Shown here in pieces: positions 1 through 8,779 of a DNA stretch of 39,493 nucleotides; the stretch's first letter is position 1, and each line of letters starts with the position of its first letter. The DNA lies in assembly GCA_937923345.1 (NCBI GenBank), contig CAKZVJ010000034.1:1-39493 (forward strand). Reading direction: 5' to 3'. The notes beneath the pieces are model-generated. The model was given only the letters and a program-made list of their open reading frames with translations. It was not told the origin of the DNA and did no database searches. The translations under genes were made by a program, and so were the position numbers. This DNA comes from an uncultured Saprospiraceae bacterium (GTDB taxonomy: Bacteria; Bacteroidota; Bacteroidia; Chitinophagales; Saprospiraceae).

Positions 1-204
1 GCAAGAACCAATTTGGCGTGATTTTCTTTTAAAAATCATGACAAATTGAGTCTAAGAATCCCCCCTTTTTTATAGGAATAATATTAAAAATGGTGTTATC
101 ATTTAGAGATCTTGAGATGTAGAATGTTTTGTCTAAACGAAATATGATATTTTGAACATCTCTATTTTTAGTTTGATAATTTTTGCTGAATACAGATAGC
201 GTAC
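1..204. other. Non-coding left edge of window
   Basis: No convincing reading frame is visible. The stretch holds a run of six C followed by six T (60-71) and a 7-bp inverted repeat, GAGATGT at 114-120 with ACATCTC at 156-162. It lies just past the stop of the symporter gene and may carry its 3' untranslated region. Neither strand shows a strong hairpin plus T-tract, so no terminator is called. Confidence 0.4.
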
Positions 205-1752
205 CTACATGAATAGGATATGCAAAAACACCAAGGACGCCAACAGACCCAAGCCTAGGGCAAGAATATTTGTAGATTCAAAATGAAATAAGTCGCTTAG
301 TCCCTTAAATCCTTTATTGAAGCTGAATATAATCACAAACAATAAAGCGATAACAATTACAAAACCAGCGCGAACAAAATAATTCATTTCTGGGAAGAAA
401 TAGATGATCGATAGATGCAGTGGGATCGTCAATAAAAATCCTATGAGCGCGGCTTTTTTATTAGGTGCCACTAGAAAAGCGGCAGAACAAATCAGTACCA
501 CTATGCCACAATTAATATAGTATCGAAGTTCGTTAAGAGTATGTGTGAAGGCAGCTTCCGGATTTTCAAATTTGATATACAGAAGTACTAGCCCCATGAT
601 AATCCCTGTAACTAGGGTGACAAGAATTGTATTTTTGCCAGTCTGGACGATCTGTTGATCGGTAGCCTCTTTTTTGAGATACCCCTTGTAGATATCGATA
701 GACCACAGGGTAGCGATGGAGTTGAAGGTAGAATCTACCGTACTCATTATTGAGGCAAACAATGCACATAAAATCACTCCCTTCAAACCAATGGGTAGAA
801 AATTCTGAACAAGATACGGAAAGGCCATATCCGGATCAGAAAGACCAGCCTCTCCTAAGATACCGTATAGTGCTACTCCCGGCACTATGATTACGAGAGC
901 CATTAAGTATTTTAGAGCCCCTCCAGCCAAGAGTCCCATTTGTGCATGCTTGAGATTTTTGGCTGCTAGCGATCGTTGCATCACCGTTTGGTTAGCGCAC
1001 CAATAATTGATGTTCAAAAAGAAAAGCCCAAACATATGTGTCCACGGCAATTTTTCGTGATCAGCAGGCAGGTAGAGGTGCATATGGTCGGGTGCGGCAA
1101 CGTACAATTCTCTCCAGCCTCCCAGCAAATTGATGGAGGTCAATAAGATCGCTATACCGCCAAATAATAAGATACCAAATTGTAAAACATCAGTTTTGAC
1201 CACTGCTTGCAAACCTCCAAGATAGGTGTAGGTAGCAGAAAAGACACCCAATAGCAATATGAGGATACTAATCCTGGTGATTCTATCATCGCTTATAATA
1301 CTTAAGTACTCTGCAAATACAATATCGGCCGCATAGGCTCCCCAAAATAGTGCAGCCCCTAATGTGATAGTGGAAAATAAGATGATACTAGCTATGGAAT
1401 AAACAAGACCCGTCGTCCTACCTATATGCTTTTGGATAAATTGGGTGATGGTGATTATTTTTTCCCGCAAATACATGGGAACAAAAATGAAAGCGGCTAG
1501 AAATATGCCTTGCACCGCATTTATTTCCAGACTAGCTTGAGCGATACCATACAAATAAGCCGAGCCCATCATGCCTAAAAATTGATACCCTTGGATATTG
1601 GTGGCTATAGTAGACAGCGCGATAGAGGGCCATGTCAAGTTTCTCGAACTCAAAAAATATGCTTCTACAGAGACATCTTTTTTCAGACGGCCACTCAGGG
1701 CGAGCATAAAAATAACGACGAAGTATATTAGTACTATGGATAAGTCAAGCAC
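205..1752 (-). CDS. SSS-family (SGLT-type) sodium:solute symporter
   Basis: A 515-residue inner-membrane protein with about 13-14 hydrophobic helices, the usual size for Na+-coupled sugar and organic-solute symporters. Family features seen are the N-terminal 'EAYFLSSRNLTWP' stretch after helix 1, the 'YTYLGGLQAVVKTDVLQ' helix-5/6 region and the 'SIMSTVDSTFNS' helix-8 segment, whose Ser/Asp residues lie near the sodium site in this fold. Translation apparently begins at GTG (1752), 14 bp after the stop of the upstream monooxygenase gene. It is therefore probably the last gene of a four-gene operon and would import that pathway's substrate. The substrate cannot be read from sequence; a sugar or sugar sulfonate is an inference from the neighbours. 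Confidence 0.88.
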   Translation of the reverse strand: MLDLSIVLIYFVVIFMLALSGRLKKDVSVEAYFLSSRNLTWPSIALSTIATNIQGYQFLGMMGSAYLYGIAQASLEINAVQGIFLAAFIFVPMYLREKIITITQFIQKHIGRTTGLVYSIASIILFSTITLGAALFWGAYAADIVFAEYLSIISDDRITRISILILLLGVFSATYTYLGGLQAVVKTDVLQFGILLFGGIAILLTSINLLGGWRELYVAAPDHMHLYLPADHEKLPWTHMFGLFFLNINYWCANQTVMQRSLAAKNLKHAQMGLLAGGALKYLMALVIIVPGVALYGILGEAGLSDPDMAFPYLVQNFLPIGLKGVILCALFASIMSTVDSTFNSIATLWSIDIYKGYLKKEATDQQIVQTGKNTILVTLVTGIIMGLVLLYIKFENPEAAFTHTLNELRYYINCGIVVLICSAAFLVAPNKKAALIGFLLTIPLHLSIIYFFPEMNYFVRAGFVIVIALLFVIIFSFNKGFKGLSDLFHFESTNILALGLGLLASLVFLHILFM

Positions 1753-1766
1753 CGCTTTGCAAATAT

Positions 1767-2936
1767 TTAATTTCTCATGCCGCCCGCTAAAGGACTCATC
1801 GGATTGTCGAGCGGTATTCTTCCTTGTACTTCGGGCATTGAAAATGTTTTGATTTTTGGAAGCACATAGTTAGCGAATAATTTACATTCATCCAAATGAG
1901 GATATCCGGAAAAAATAAAGCCTCTAATGCCCATATCCATATACTCTTTTATGGTAGCTAATACTTGATCGGGGTTGCCTACGATAGCTGCCCCACAGCC
2001 AGACCTAGCTTTGCCTATACCTGTCCAAAGATGAGGTTCTATGAAGCCGTCTAGATCTGCTTGTGCTCTCATTTCTGCTTGACGAGATACCCCATAAGAT
2101 TTGGCATCCAATGCGCGTTCGCGAATCTCTTTCCCCTTGGCTTCATCTTTTTCTATATAGCTCATGAGTTGTTTAGCTGCAGCCTTAGCCTCGGCTTCTG
2201 TTTCTCTTACGATGACGTGTATACGCAATCCAAAATCTACCTTCCGTTGATATCCTTTTGCTTTGCTACTCATATTGTACATGAGTTCACGGAGGCGTTC
2301 CTTGGTCTCTGGCCACATCAGATACATATCGCAATGCTCCGCACAAAGATCCACCGCAGCAGGGGAATACCCACCAAAATAAAGGAGTGGTCCTCCATTT
2401 TGTTGATAGGTTTGCATGGGCTTGGTATTGTCCAACTGGATATTATAAAATTCTCCTTTAAAGTCTATGTAGTCTTGGGTCCAGCCTTGCTTAAGTATAC
2501 TGATGACCTCACGAGATCGCAAATAGCGTTGGGAAGAGTCAAGTTGAGTGCCAGGCAGATCTGAGGAAATGATATTGAGGATCAATCTCCCTTTGAGGAT
2601 ATGGTCAAGCGTGGCTAATGCTCTGCCCAACATTGGTGGATGGACTTCACCACATCTGATAGCAGCTAGGATATTGATATTTGAAGTCAGCGGTGCCACT
2701 GCAGAGGCAAAGGTAAGGGTGTCTTGCCCGACTTGATAACTGGATGGGCATAAGATGTTGCGATAGCCCAATCTATCTGCCGTCAGCAATACATTAGAGG
2801 TATTGGCCCAGTCGCTTTTATAGCGAATATCATGTCGGCCTAGCAGGGCGTCATCGCCATTGCATATGGGGGCGAACCATGCTACTTCAGCACCTTCCAG
2901 ATGTCTCGATCTTATATCTATATTCCTAATTGTCAT
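1767..2936 (-). CDS. SsuD-type flavin-dependent (LLM class) sulfonate monooxygenase
   Basis: A 389-residue TIM-barrel enzyme of the bacterial luciferase-like family, closest by eye to the alkanesulfonate monooxygenase SsuD. These use FMNH2 and O2 to split the C-S bond of sulfonates, giving an aldehyde and sulfite. The SsuD catalytic landmarks are visible: Arg238 and His240 in 'GLRIHVIVRETEAEA', Tyr345 and His347 in 'SGYPHLDE', and the 'LWTGIGKARSGCGAAIVG' phosphate-binding loop near 303-320. The Cys54 of E. coli SsuD has no exact counterpart, though a cysteine lies nearby at residue 63. No flavin reductase is encoded in the window, so FMNH2 must come from elsewhere. The gene sits 18 bp after the aldo/keto reductase and 14 bp before the symporter. 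The substrate is unproven; sulfoquinovose monooxygenase (SmoC) is one possibility. Confidence 0.85.
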   Translation of the reverse strand: MTIRNIDIRSRHLEGAEVAWFAPICNGDDALLGRHDIRYKSDWANTSNVLLTADRLGYRNILCPSSYQVGQDTLTFASAVAPLTSNINILAAIRCGEVHPPMLGRALATLDHILKGRLILNIISSDLPGTQLDSSQRYLRSREVISILKQGWTQDYIDFKGEFYNIQLDNTKPMQTYQQNGGPLLYFGGYSPAAVDLCAEHCDMYLMWPETKERLRELMYNMSSKAKGYQRKVDFGLRIHVIVRETEAEAKAAAKQLMSYIEKDEAKGKEIRERALDAKSYGVSRQAEMRAQADLDGFIEPHLWTGIGKARSGCGAAIVGNPDQVLATIKEYMDMGIRGFIFSGYPHLDECKLFANYVLPKIKTFSMPEVQGRIPLDNPMSPLAGGMRN

Positions 2937-2954
2937 GACTACAAATCTACATAT

Positions 2955-3851
2955 TTATGCTACTTCAGTACCGAGTGCAGCTTCCCATATTTGATACCAT
3001 TCTTCGTGACTCAATACGATTTGTTTGGCTTCTACGGCCGCTTTTACCCGCGCTATTTTTGTAGTACCTAGTACCGGGACTATGCTACTAGGATGCTTGA
3101 GTAGCCAAGCAAAAAGTAATTGGTCGGCAGAAGCCTTATGTTTCTCAGCCAATTCTAGCAATACTTTTTGAATACGGATTATGGATTCATCCTTGGTATC
3201 CTCAAATATTGCCCCACCGCCTAGTGGAGACCAAGCAGTGGGTTGAATATTATATTTTTGACACTGATCTAAAGTGCCATCCTCAAAAGCATTTCTACGT
3301 AAAACGGATATCTCCACTTGATTGGTTACTAGGGGAGTAAAAGAGTTTAGTAGTTCAAATTGGGAGGGCGTAAAATTAGAAACGCCAAAGTGCTTCACTT
3401 TTCCAGCTTTTTTCAGATCTGAAAAAGCAGTTGCTATTTCTGATGCATCCATGAGGTAGTCTGGCCTATGGATAAGCAATAGGTCTATCGCCTCTACCCC
3501 TAATGCTAGTAGTGAGTTTTCTGCTGATTGTATGATATGCTCACGAGTAGCATCGTAAGATTTTATGCTATGGGTCGGCCGATTGGGAGTTATCAGCTTA
3601 ATCCCACATTTGGTGGTGATTTGAATTTTGGATTTGAGGTCGGGGCGTCTTTTGAGAACATCGCCAAATCGAGCTTCTTCTGTATAGTGTCCATAGATAT
3701 CGGCATGGTCAAAATCTGCAAGTCCCATGTCTAAGCAGCCATCTATAAATTTTTCTAATGCATGGCTATTCATTTGTGCGCCCCAGTCTCCGAGTCGCAT
3801 GGCGCCTACTATGAAGGGTGAAAATTGAATGTGTTCTTCTTTACTATTCAT
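2955..3851 (-). CDS. YdhF-type aldo/keto reductase
   Basis: Predicted NAD(P)H-dependent (alpha/beta)8-barrel oxidoreductase resembling E. coli YdhF along its length. The catalytic tetrad is present: Asp48 and Tyr53 in 'FDHADIYG', Lys81 in 'TTKCG' and His128 in 'LLLIHRPD'. The C-terminal 'VPVLGTTKIARVKAAVEA' segment is the cofactor-phosphate region. I chose the ATG at 3851 (298 residues), because the frame open further upstream would overlap the preceding gene and adds a low-complexity leader not typical of the family; the spacing to the upstream stop is then 22 bp. Next to an SsuD-type enzyme it may reduce the aldehyde released by desulfonation, as SmoB does for 6-oxo-glucose in the sulfo-SMO pathway; that role is inference. 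Confidence 0.87.
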   Translation of the reverse strand: MNSKEEHIQFSPFIVGAMRLGDWGAQMNSHALEKFIDGCLDMGLADFDHADIYGHYTEEARFGDVLKRRPDLKSKIQITTKCGIKLITPNRPTHSIKSYDATREHIIQSAENSLLALGVEAIDLLLIHRPDYLMDASEIATAFSDLKKAGKVKHFGVSNFTPSQFELLNSFTPLVTNQVEISVLRRNAFEDGTLDQCQKYNIQPTAWSPLGGGAIFEDTKDESIIRIQKVLLELAEKHKASADQLLFAWLLKHPSSIVPVLGTTKIARVKAAVEAKQIVLSHEEWYQIWEAALGTEVA

Positions 3852-3873
3852 ATTGGTTGTGCTATAGGTATTA

Positions 3874-4431
3874 TCAATATTGAAGAGTCGTCGCACTAAA
3901 TTGATCTCCACTTTTGATGAGTACAAATAATTTGTTGTATATAGATTCATCTAGTTTCTCATACGTCTCTTCTCCGAGTAATTTGCTTATCAATTTAGGG
4001 GTTGTATTCGAATGTCCGACCACAAGAATGTTCCCATCCGTAGAGGATCGAAGTGCTTCGGTGATAGCCGTCAAATCCGTGGCATACGTCAATACTTCTA
4101 TTCCCAATGCTTCTGCCAGTGGTGCGACTGTTTGTTGGGTACGTTTATATTCTGTGCTATATATTTTAGTGATCCCTGCTTCTGCTAAGTGATATTGGAG
4201 TTGCGCGGCACGTGCGTGGCCTGCTTCATTAAGGTCTGGATCTCGAGGGTCATTTTTTGACTTTTCTGCATGACGCACAAAAAAGATTTGAAAAGGCGGG
4301 GTGCTTGTACTCGCTCTTTTTTCTACGATAGTAGCGGTGCTTTGCTCGACTGTTTTTACAGTACAGGAGAGACTCATTATGCTTGCAAAAGCCAATAGGT
4401 ATAGCGCAGTGATTTTTTTCATCTCTTTCAT
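3874..4431 (-). CDS. Histidine-phosphatase (SixA/PGM superfamily) lipoprotein
   Basis: A 185-residue member of the histidine phosphatase superfamily. The catalytic core is visible: 'FFVRHAEKS' with the phospho-accepting His54, Arg97 in 'EYKRTQQT', and the second histidine His140 in 'VVGHSNT'. The N-terminus is a hydrophobic signal ending in 'SLSC' with Cys23, so the protein is probably a lipoprotein facing the periplasm. Its short length resembles SixA/PhoE-like forms rather than glycolytic mutases. It is the first gene of the minus-strand cluster, 22 bp before the aldo/keto reductase. A second in-frame ATG at 4422 is an equally good start. The substrate is unknown, and a link to the sulfonate-like pathway is not implied by its family. 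Confidence 0.85.
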   Translation of the reverse strand: MKEMKKITALYLLAFASIMSLSCTVKTVEQSTATIVEKRASTSTPPFQIFFVRHAEKSKNDPRDPDLNEAGHARAAQLQYHLAEAGITKIYSTEYKRTQQTVAPLAEALGIEVLTYATDLTAITEALRSSTDGNILVVGHSNTTPKLISKLLGEETYEKLDESIYNKLFVLIKSGDQFSATTLQY

Positions 4432-4862
4432 TTTTTAAGAATACCTAATAGTACGAAATTTTTTAAAAAGAGTGTCTGAAAAATAGCGGCAAGTAAATAG
4501 CAACTGGTGGCTAGTACCTAGCACCTTATCAATATTGCACATTGAAAATTGATTCATTGCACATTGCATTTTAGGGGTGTTCTGAAAATAAATTCACTAC
4601 TCTTTGCCCTAAATTATTTCTTAACCACTTTTTGCTTCTCGATTATTATCACATAAGCTATCGCTGGCGAAACCACCACTACTTGTCCCGCCCCTCGGGA
4701 GAGTTTTCTATGGTGTCTTGTACCAATGTAAGATGCTTATAGTGGACTTAGGTGGTTTCGCACACATGTGGTAAGTCTTATGGATTGTACTTAGCACAAA
4801 ATAAAGAAGATTCATTATTTATGCCCCTTGCTTTTCCTCACATTCATAATTCATAACTATTT
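4432..4862. other. 431-bp intergenic region with inverted and direct repeats
   Basis: No coding frame is convincing. It contains an imperfect hairpin at 4506-4525 (GGTG and CTAG arms); an 11-nt direct repeat ATTGCACATTG at 4534-4544 and 4556-4566; an 11-bp inverted repeat GCGAAACCACC (4667-4677) with GGTGGTTTCGC (4751-4761); and a TCCCG/CGGGA mini-hairpin at 4686-4700. The words ACCACTACTTGTCC (from 4674) resemble the end of the dispersed repeat at 8671, so it may be a decayed copy. It must also carry the promoter of the minus-strand operon starting at 4431; no clear TAnnTTTG box was found. Confidence 0.5.
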
Positions 4863-7709
4863 TCAAATCTTCTCCTTCAAAAACTTACCGGTATAAGAGC
4901 GCTTTTCTTTAATTAAATCCTCAGGCGTACCTTGGAAAAGCAGATCGCCTCCTTCCTCACCACCCTCAGGTCCAAGGTCAATAATATAATCGGCACACTT
5001 AATCACCTCCATATTATGCTCGACCACAAGTACCGTGTGCCCCTTTTCGACAAGCGCATTCAAGGCCTCCAATAACTTTCTGATATCATGAAAATGCAAT
5101 CCGGTTGTTGGCTCATCAAAGATGAAAAAGATCTTATCCTTGCTTCTATCCTTAGACAAGAAAGAAGCAAGTTTGATACGCTGCGACTCGCCACCACTCA
5201 AAGTACTTGATGCTTGACCCAACTTTACGTAGCCAAGACCTACGTCGGATAGCGCCTGAATCTTGCTCACAATATCCTTTTGATGCTCGAAGAACACGAG
5301 CGCCTCATCAACACTAAGGTTGAGCACATCATCGATATTCTTATCCTTAAATTTTACTTCTAGAATTTCTCTCTTAAAGCGCTTTCCTTTGCACTCTTCA
5401 CATTCCAATTTTATATCGGCAAGGAACTGCATCTCGATTACTTGCTCGCCGTCCCCACTACAAGTTTCACAACGACCCCCTTCTACATTAAAAGAAAAGT
5501 GCTTCGGTTTGTAGCCTCTTATTTTGGACAGCTGTTGGTTGGTAAACAGAGAACGGATGCTGTCATATGCTTTTACATAAGTAGCTGGATTAGATCGTGA
5601 TGACTTCCCAATCGCGGATTGGTTGATCATCTCTACTACATCGATACGTTTTATGTCTCCCTCTATAGCTCTATGCGCACCAGGCGATACCGCATAGGGA
5701 GCACCCAAAGCTTTTTGCATAGCAGGATAAAAGATTTGCTTGATCAATGTCGTTTTACCAGAACCAGAAACACCAGTGATGACCGTCAGTGCATTTAGAG
5801 GGAAAGTAACATCAATATTTTTCAAGTTGTTTTCACTAGCGCCCAATATCTTGATGGAGTTGGACCAATTGCGTCTGTCTGTTGGGACAGGAATACGCAT
5901 CTTGCCATTCATGTACTGCGTAGTAAGGCTTTGCTTAGCGTCTTTGTAGATGTCTTTGTAAGGTCCAGCAAAAACAACCTCGCCACCATGCACCCCCGCA
6001 GCAGGACCTATGTCTATCAGATAGTCCGCCGCCTTGATGATATCCTCCTCGTGCTCTACGACGATTACTGTGTTGCCTAAATCACGCAGCTCCTCAAGTA
6101 CCTTTACCAAGCGGGCAGAATCTCTAGGGTGCAAACCGACACTCGGTTCATCCAAGATATACATCGAGCTAGTCAGATTACTACCTAGGGTCCTAGTTAG
6201 ATTGATACGTTGTGTTTCTCCACCACTGAGGGTAGAAGAGAGGCGATCCAAAGTGAGATATCTCAATCCCACATTGATCATAAAATCAAGTCGCGTGTTC
6301 ACCTCTAGCAACAAACGCTTCGCAATATGCTTGTCGTTTTTATTGAGTTTCATTTTGGAGAAATGTACACTCAAATCACCGATAGGCTGATTGACCAATT
6401 GAGTCAAATCTACACCATCGATTTTGATGTAGGTCGCCTCCTCACGCAGCCGCCCACCGTCGCACACATTGCATCGGGTACGTCCTCGATATCGCGCGAG
6501 CATGACTCTATTTTGAATCTTGTATATTTTTTCTTGTAGCTCAGCGAAGAAGGCATCGATGCCCCAGAAGTGATCGTTACCAGCCCACAGCAGTCGTCTA
6601 TCTTTTTTAGACAATTCTTGATACGGCGTATGCACAGGGAAGTCAAACTTATGTGCCTGACGCAACAACTGCTTGAGCCACTCTCCATACTTTTCGCCTT
6701 TCCAGCAAGCGATGGCACCCTCATACACCGACTTACTTGGGATAGGCACGACCTTATCTTCATCGATGCCCATGACCCGACCATAGCCCTCGCACTTTGG
6801 GCAAGCACCATATGAATTATTAAAATTAAACAACTGCGGCGTCGGCTCCACAAAGGTGATACCGTCTAGTTCAAACTTGTTGTTAAAGTATTTCTCCTCC
6901 TTCTCCATAATGTCCACATAGCACTCGCCATCCGCTTCGTAGAATGCAGTTTGGATAGAATCCGCAATACGCTTGAAGTTCTCCTCATCGTCTTTAGTGA
7001 CGACAAAACGGTCAATCAGGATCCTTATCTTTTTCTTCTTATGGAAGTCAACACTCTTATCTATATCCAGGATGTTCTGCTCAACCACATCTTCGATTTG
7101 TACCAGTTTCTTCTTGTACTGTAGCCTAGAATACCCTTTTTGCAATAGGAGGTTGAGTTCCGTCTGTAGGGTTCTATCTTTATATTTTTGAGAAAGGGGG
7201 ATAAACAACTGCACCTTGGTGCCAGCCTTGAAAGAAAAAATATAATCCACCACATCACTCACTTGATGTCTTTTGACTTCCTTGCCAGAGACAGGGGAGT
7301 AGGTTTTTCCTATCCGCGCATAGAGCAAGCGCAAGAAGTCATAAATCTCCGTCAAGGTCCCTACCGTCGATCTAGCATTTCGGGTACTTACCCGCTGCTC
7401 GATGGCAATCGCTGGACAGATACCCTTTATATAATCTACCTCAGGTTTTTTCATGCGCATCAAAAACTGACGTGCGTATGAAGATAGACTCTCGACATAC
7501 CGTCTTTGCCCTTCCGCATAGAGCGTATCCATAGTGATGGTAGACTTTCCAGAGCCCGAAACACCAGTAAATACAACAAGCTTATTCTTGGGTATGATGA
7601 GATCTACATTCTTGAGATTATTGCCATTGGCCCCTTTTATCTCTATTTGAGTCTTGAGGCTCTTCTTATTAGGGGTTGTTTTCTTCTTTTTTGTGAGGGA
7701 TGCAGGCAT
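4863..7709 (-). CDS. uvrA: UvrA excinuclease ABC subunit A
   Basis: DNA-damage recognition ATPase of nucleotide excision repair, acting as a dimer with UvrB. Two ABC modules are present: Walker A 'GVSGSGKST' near the N-terminus and 'GVSGSGKTT' in the second half, with signatures 'STLSGGETQR' and 'STLSGGESQR'. Zinc-finger cysteine pairs are seen in 'GACPKCEGYG', 'RCNVCDGG', 'RCETCSGDG' and 'ECEECKGK'. The ATG at 7709 gives 948 residues, normal for the family; an ATG 78 bases upstream (7787) would add 26 atypical residues and is less likely. The gene is transcribed away from the sigma-factor gene, and the 7710-8006 gap must carry both promoters. No defect is visible. Confidence 0.97.
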   Translation of the reverse strand: MPASLTKKKKTTPNKKSLKTQIEIKGANGNNLKNVDLIIPKNKLVVFTGVSGSGKSTITMDTLYAEGQRRYVESLSSYARQFLMRMKKPEVDYIKGICPAIAIEQRVSTRNARSTVGTLTEIYDFLRLLYARIGKTYSPVSGKEVKRHQVSDVVDYIFSFKAGTKVQLFIPLSQKYKDRTLQTELNLLLQKGYSRLQYKKKLVQIEDVVEQNILDIDKSVDFHKKKKIRILIDRFVVTKDDEENFKRIADSIQTAFYEADGECYVDIMEKEEKYFNNKFELDGITFVEPTPQLFNFNNSYGACPKCEGYGRVMGIDEDKVVPIPSKSVYEGAIACWKGEKYGEWLKQLLRQAHKFDFPVHTPYQELSKKDRRLLWAGNDHFWGIDAFFAELQEKIYKIQNRVMLARYRGRTRCNVCDGGRLREEATYIKIDGVDLTQLVNQPIGDLSVHFSKMKLNKNDKHIAKRLLLEVNTRLDFMINVGLRYLTLDRLSSTLSGGETQRINLTRTLGSNLTSSMYILDEPSVGLHPRDSARLVKVLEELRDLGNTVIVVEHEEDIIKAADYLIDIGPAAGVHGGEVVFAGPYKDIYKDAKQSLTTQYMNGKMRIPVPTDRRNWSNSIKILGASENNLKNIDVTFPLNALTVITGVSGSGKTTLIKQIFYPAMQKALGAPYAVSPGAHRAIEGDIKRIDVVEMINQSAIGKSSRSNPATYVKAYDSIRSLFTNQQLSKIRGYKPKHFSFNVEGGRCETCSGDGEQVIEMQFLADIKLECEECKGKRFKREILEVKFKDKNIDDVLNLSVDEALVFFEHQKDIVSKIQALSDVGLGYVKLGQASSTLSGGESQRIKLASFLSKDRSKDKIFFIFDEPTTGLHFHDIRKLLEALNALVEKGHTVLVVEHNMEVIKCADYIIDLGPEGGEEGGDLLFQGTPEDLIKEKRSYTGKFLKEKI

Positions 7710-7976
7710 TTCAAGTGTTAAATTTATTAAAGAGTAAATATGCCAATTGAAACCCGATATTAAAAGAGATTGTTGATAATCAGTCAAATTATCTCCGATA
7801 TTATCATATGATTATTATTTATAATTAGTTAAGATTTTGTTAAGAAATGAACATGGGCTGGACTTCCATGGTTCTTTCCCCTATTTTGGTGAGGTATTTG
7901 GGAATAAACCCACATAACTAATCAATAAAATTCGTCTATAAGAAAGTAACTTCTACACTATTTTAAATTGTTTATC

Positions 7977-7988
7977 GCGCATTTGCGC
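7977..7988. promoter_or_regulatory. Perfect inverted repeat upstream of sigma-factor gene
   Basis: GCGCA-TT-TGCGC, a perfect 5-bp inverted repeat with a 2-nt spacer, lies 18 bp before the ATG at 8007 in otherwise A+T-rich DNA. It could be an operator or a short leader hairpin controlling the sigma factor. It is too short to be sure it is functional. Confidence 0.3.
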
Positions 7989-8006
7989 ATTTAAAACTGG
8001 ATAGTT

Positions 8007-8588
8007 ATGCAAGTTACACAACTAAATGACAAGGAGCTTATTCTAAGCTACCTAGACGGAAACGAGAAGGCTTTCGAAGAGTTACTCTCCAGACACAAAC
8101 AGCGAATTTATACTTCTATTTATCTTTTCGTAAAGGATCAGGCGCAAGCTGAAGATATATTCCAAGATGTTTTTATCAAGATTGTAGACACCTTACGCAA
8201 AGGAAAATATAACCACGAGGGTAAATTTCTTCAGTGGGCTCTACGTATTTCGTACAATATGTGCGTGGATAATTTTAGAAGATCTAAGCGTAGACCGACC
8301 GTTTCACCGACAGAGACATTCGACATTTTCGATGTACTCGAGAATCCAGAAGATAATGTGGAGGAAACAATCATGAAGTCGCAAACGCATGAGCGTATTC
8401 GCAAATTGGTCGATGCATTACCACCGGAGCAAAGAGAAGTGGTCATTCTTAGACACTATGCAGATATGAGTTTCAAAGAAATTTCTCAGTTGACGAGAGT
8501 GAGCATCAACACCGCCCTTGGTCGTATGCGCTATGCCCTAATCAACATCCGTCGTATGATGGAAGAGAAGCAAGTTACCCTCCAGTAA
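8007..8588 (+). CDS. ECF-type RNA polymerase sigma factor
   Basis: A 193-residue sigma-70 family protein with only regions 2 and 4, as in group IV (ECF) factors. Region 2 spans about residues 20-90 and includes 'QAEDIFQDVFIKIVDTL' (core binding) and the 'RISYNMCVDNFRRSKR' -10 recognition helix. Region 4 spans about 130-185 and includes 'LPPEQREVVILRHYADMS' and the recognition helix 'FKEISQLTRVSINTALGR'. From memory, this version is strongly conserved across Bacteroidota. No anti-sigma gene adjoins it: the next feature is a terminator, and uvrA is divergent. Its activity must therefore be set by expression level or by a distant partner. Confidence 0.93.
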   Translation: MQVTQLNDKELILSYLDGNEKAFEELLSRHKQRIYTSIYLFVKDQAQAEDIFQDVFIKIVDTLRKGKYNHEGKFLQWALRISYNMCVDNFRRSKRRPTVSPTETFDIFDVLENPEDNVEETIMKSQTHERIRKLVDALPPEQREVVILRHYADMSFKEISQLTRVSINTALGRMRYALINIRRMMEEKQVTLQ

Positions 8589-8614
8589 TAGAAAAAAATA
8601 ATATTAGATACCAT

Positions 8615-8648
8615 GCAGGTGCGCTTTCATTAGTGCACCTGCTTTTTT
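8615..8648 (+). terminator. Rho-independent terminator of sigma-factor gene
   Basis: Perfect 8-bp G+C-rich stem GCAGGTGC (8615-8622) and GCACCTGC (8635-8642) with a 12-nt loop, followed directly by six T (8643-8648), 26 bp after the stop codon. This is the clearest intrinsic terminator in the window. Confidence 0.88.
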
Positions 8649-8670
8649 ATGCCTTTACATAAAATGTTTT

Positions 8671-8779
8671 GGGGCCATACCGACCCAAAAAAGGTCGGCA
8701 CCGTGTCGTTCGCTACTACCGTATGTCTATACACATTGCCATGTGTATAGACATACGATACCGCTACCACCACTTGTCC
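8671..8779 (+). repeat. Structured dispersed repeat, copy A
   Basis: Begins with GGGGCCAT (8671) and ends with CACTTGTCC (8779). It contains a 6-bp hairpin CCGACC/GGTCGG (8680-8698), then CGTGTCGTTCGCTACTACC, then a perfect 17-bp hairpin with TGCC loop (arms 8720-8736 and 8741-8757), then GATACCGCTACCACC. Copies B (10731-10840, opposite strand) and C (30867-30997) share these blocks while the stems differ in sequence but still pair. No protein is encoded. It could be a REP/MITE-like element or a structured RNA; the strand given is the GGGGCCAT orientation. Confidence 0.85.

Noticed and set aside
60-71. Phase-variable homopolymer tract (six C, six T)
   Set aside because: It lies outside any gene and is short; no promoter or start codon is placed to be switched by it.
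2955-3950. Longer 331-residue version of the aldo/keto reductase
   Set aside because: The extra 33 residues overlap the upstream phosphatase gene and do not resemble the YdhF family N-terminus; ATG at 3851 fits better.
4653-4761. Fourth copy of the dispersed repeat
   Set aside because: Only a short stretch (ACCACTACTTGTCC) resembles the element and its hairpins do not match the family layout, so it is noted under the intergenic region only.
6410-7258. Antisense and out-of-phase frames inside uvrA
   Set aside because: They overlap an uninterrupted uvrA with all its motifs and show no independent coding signal.
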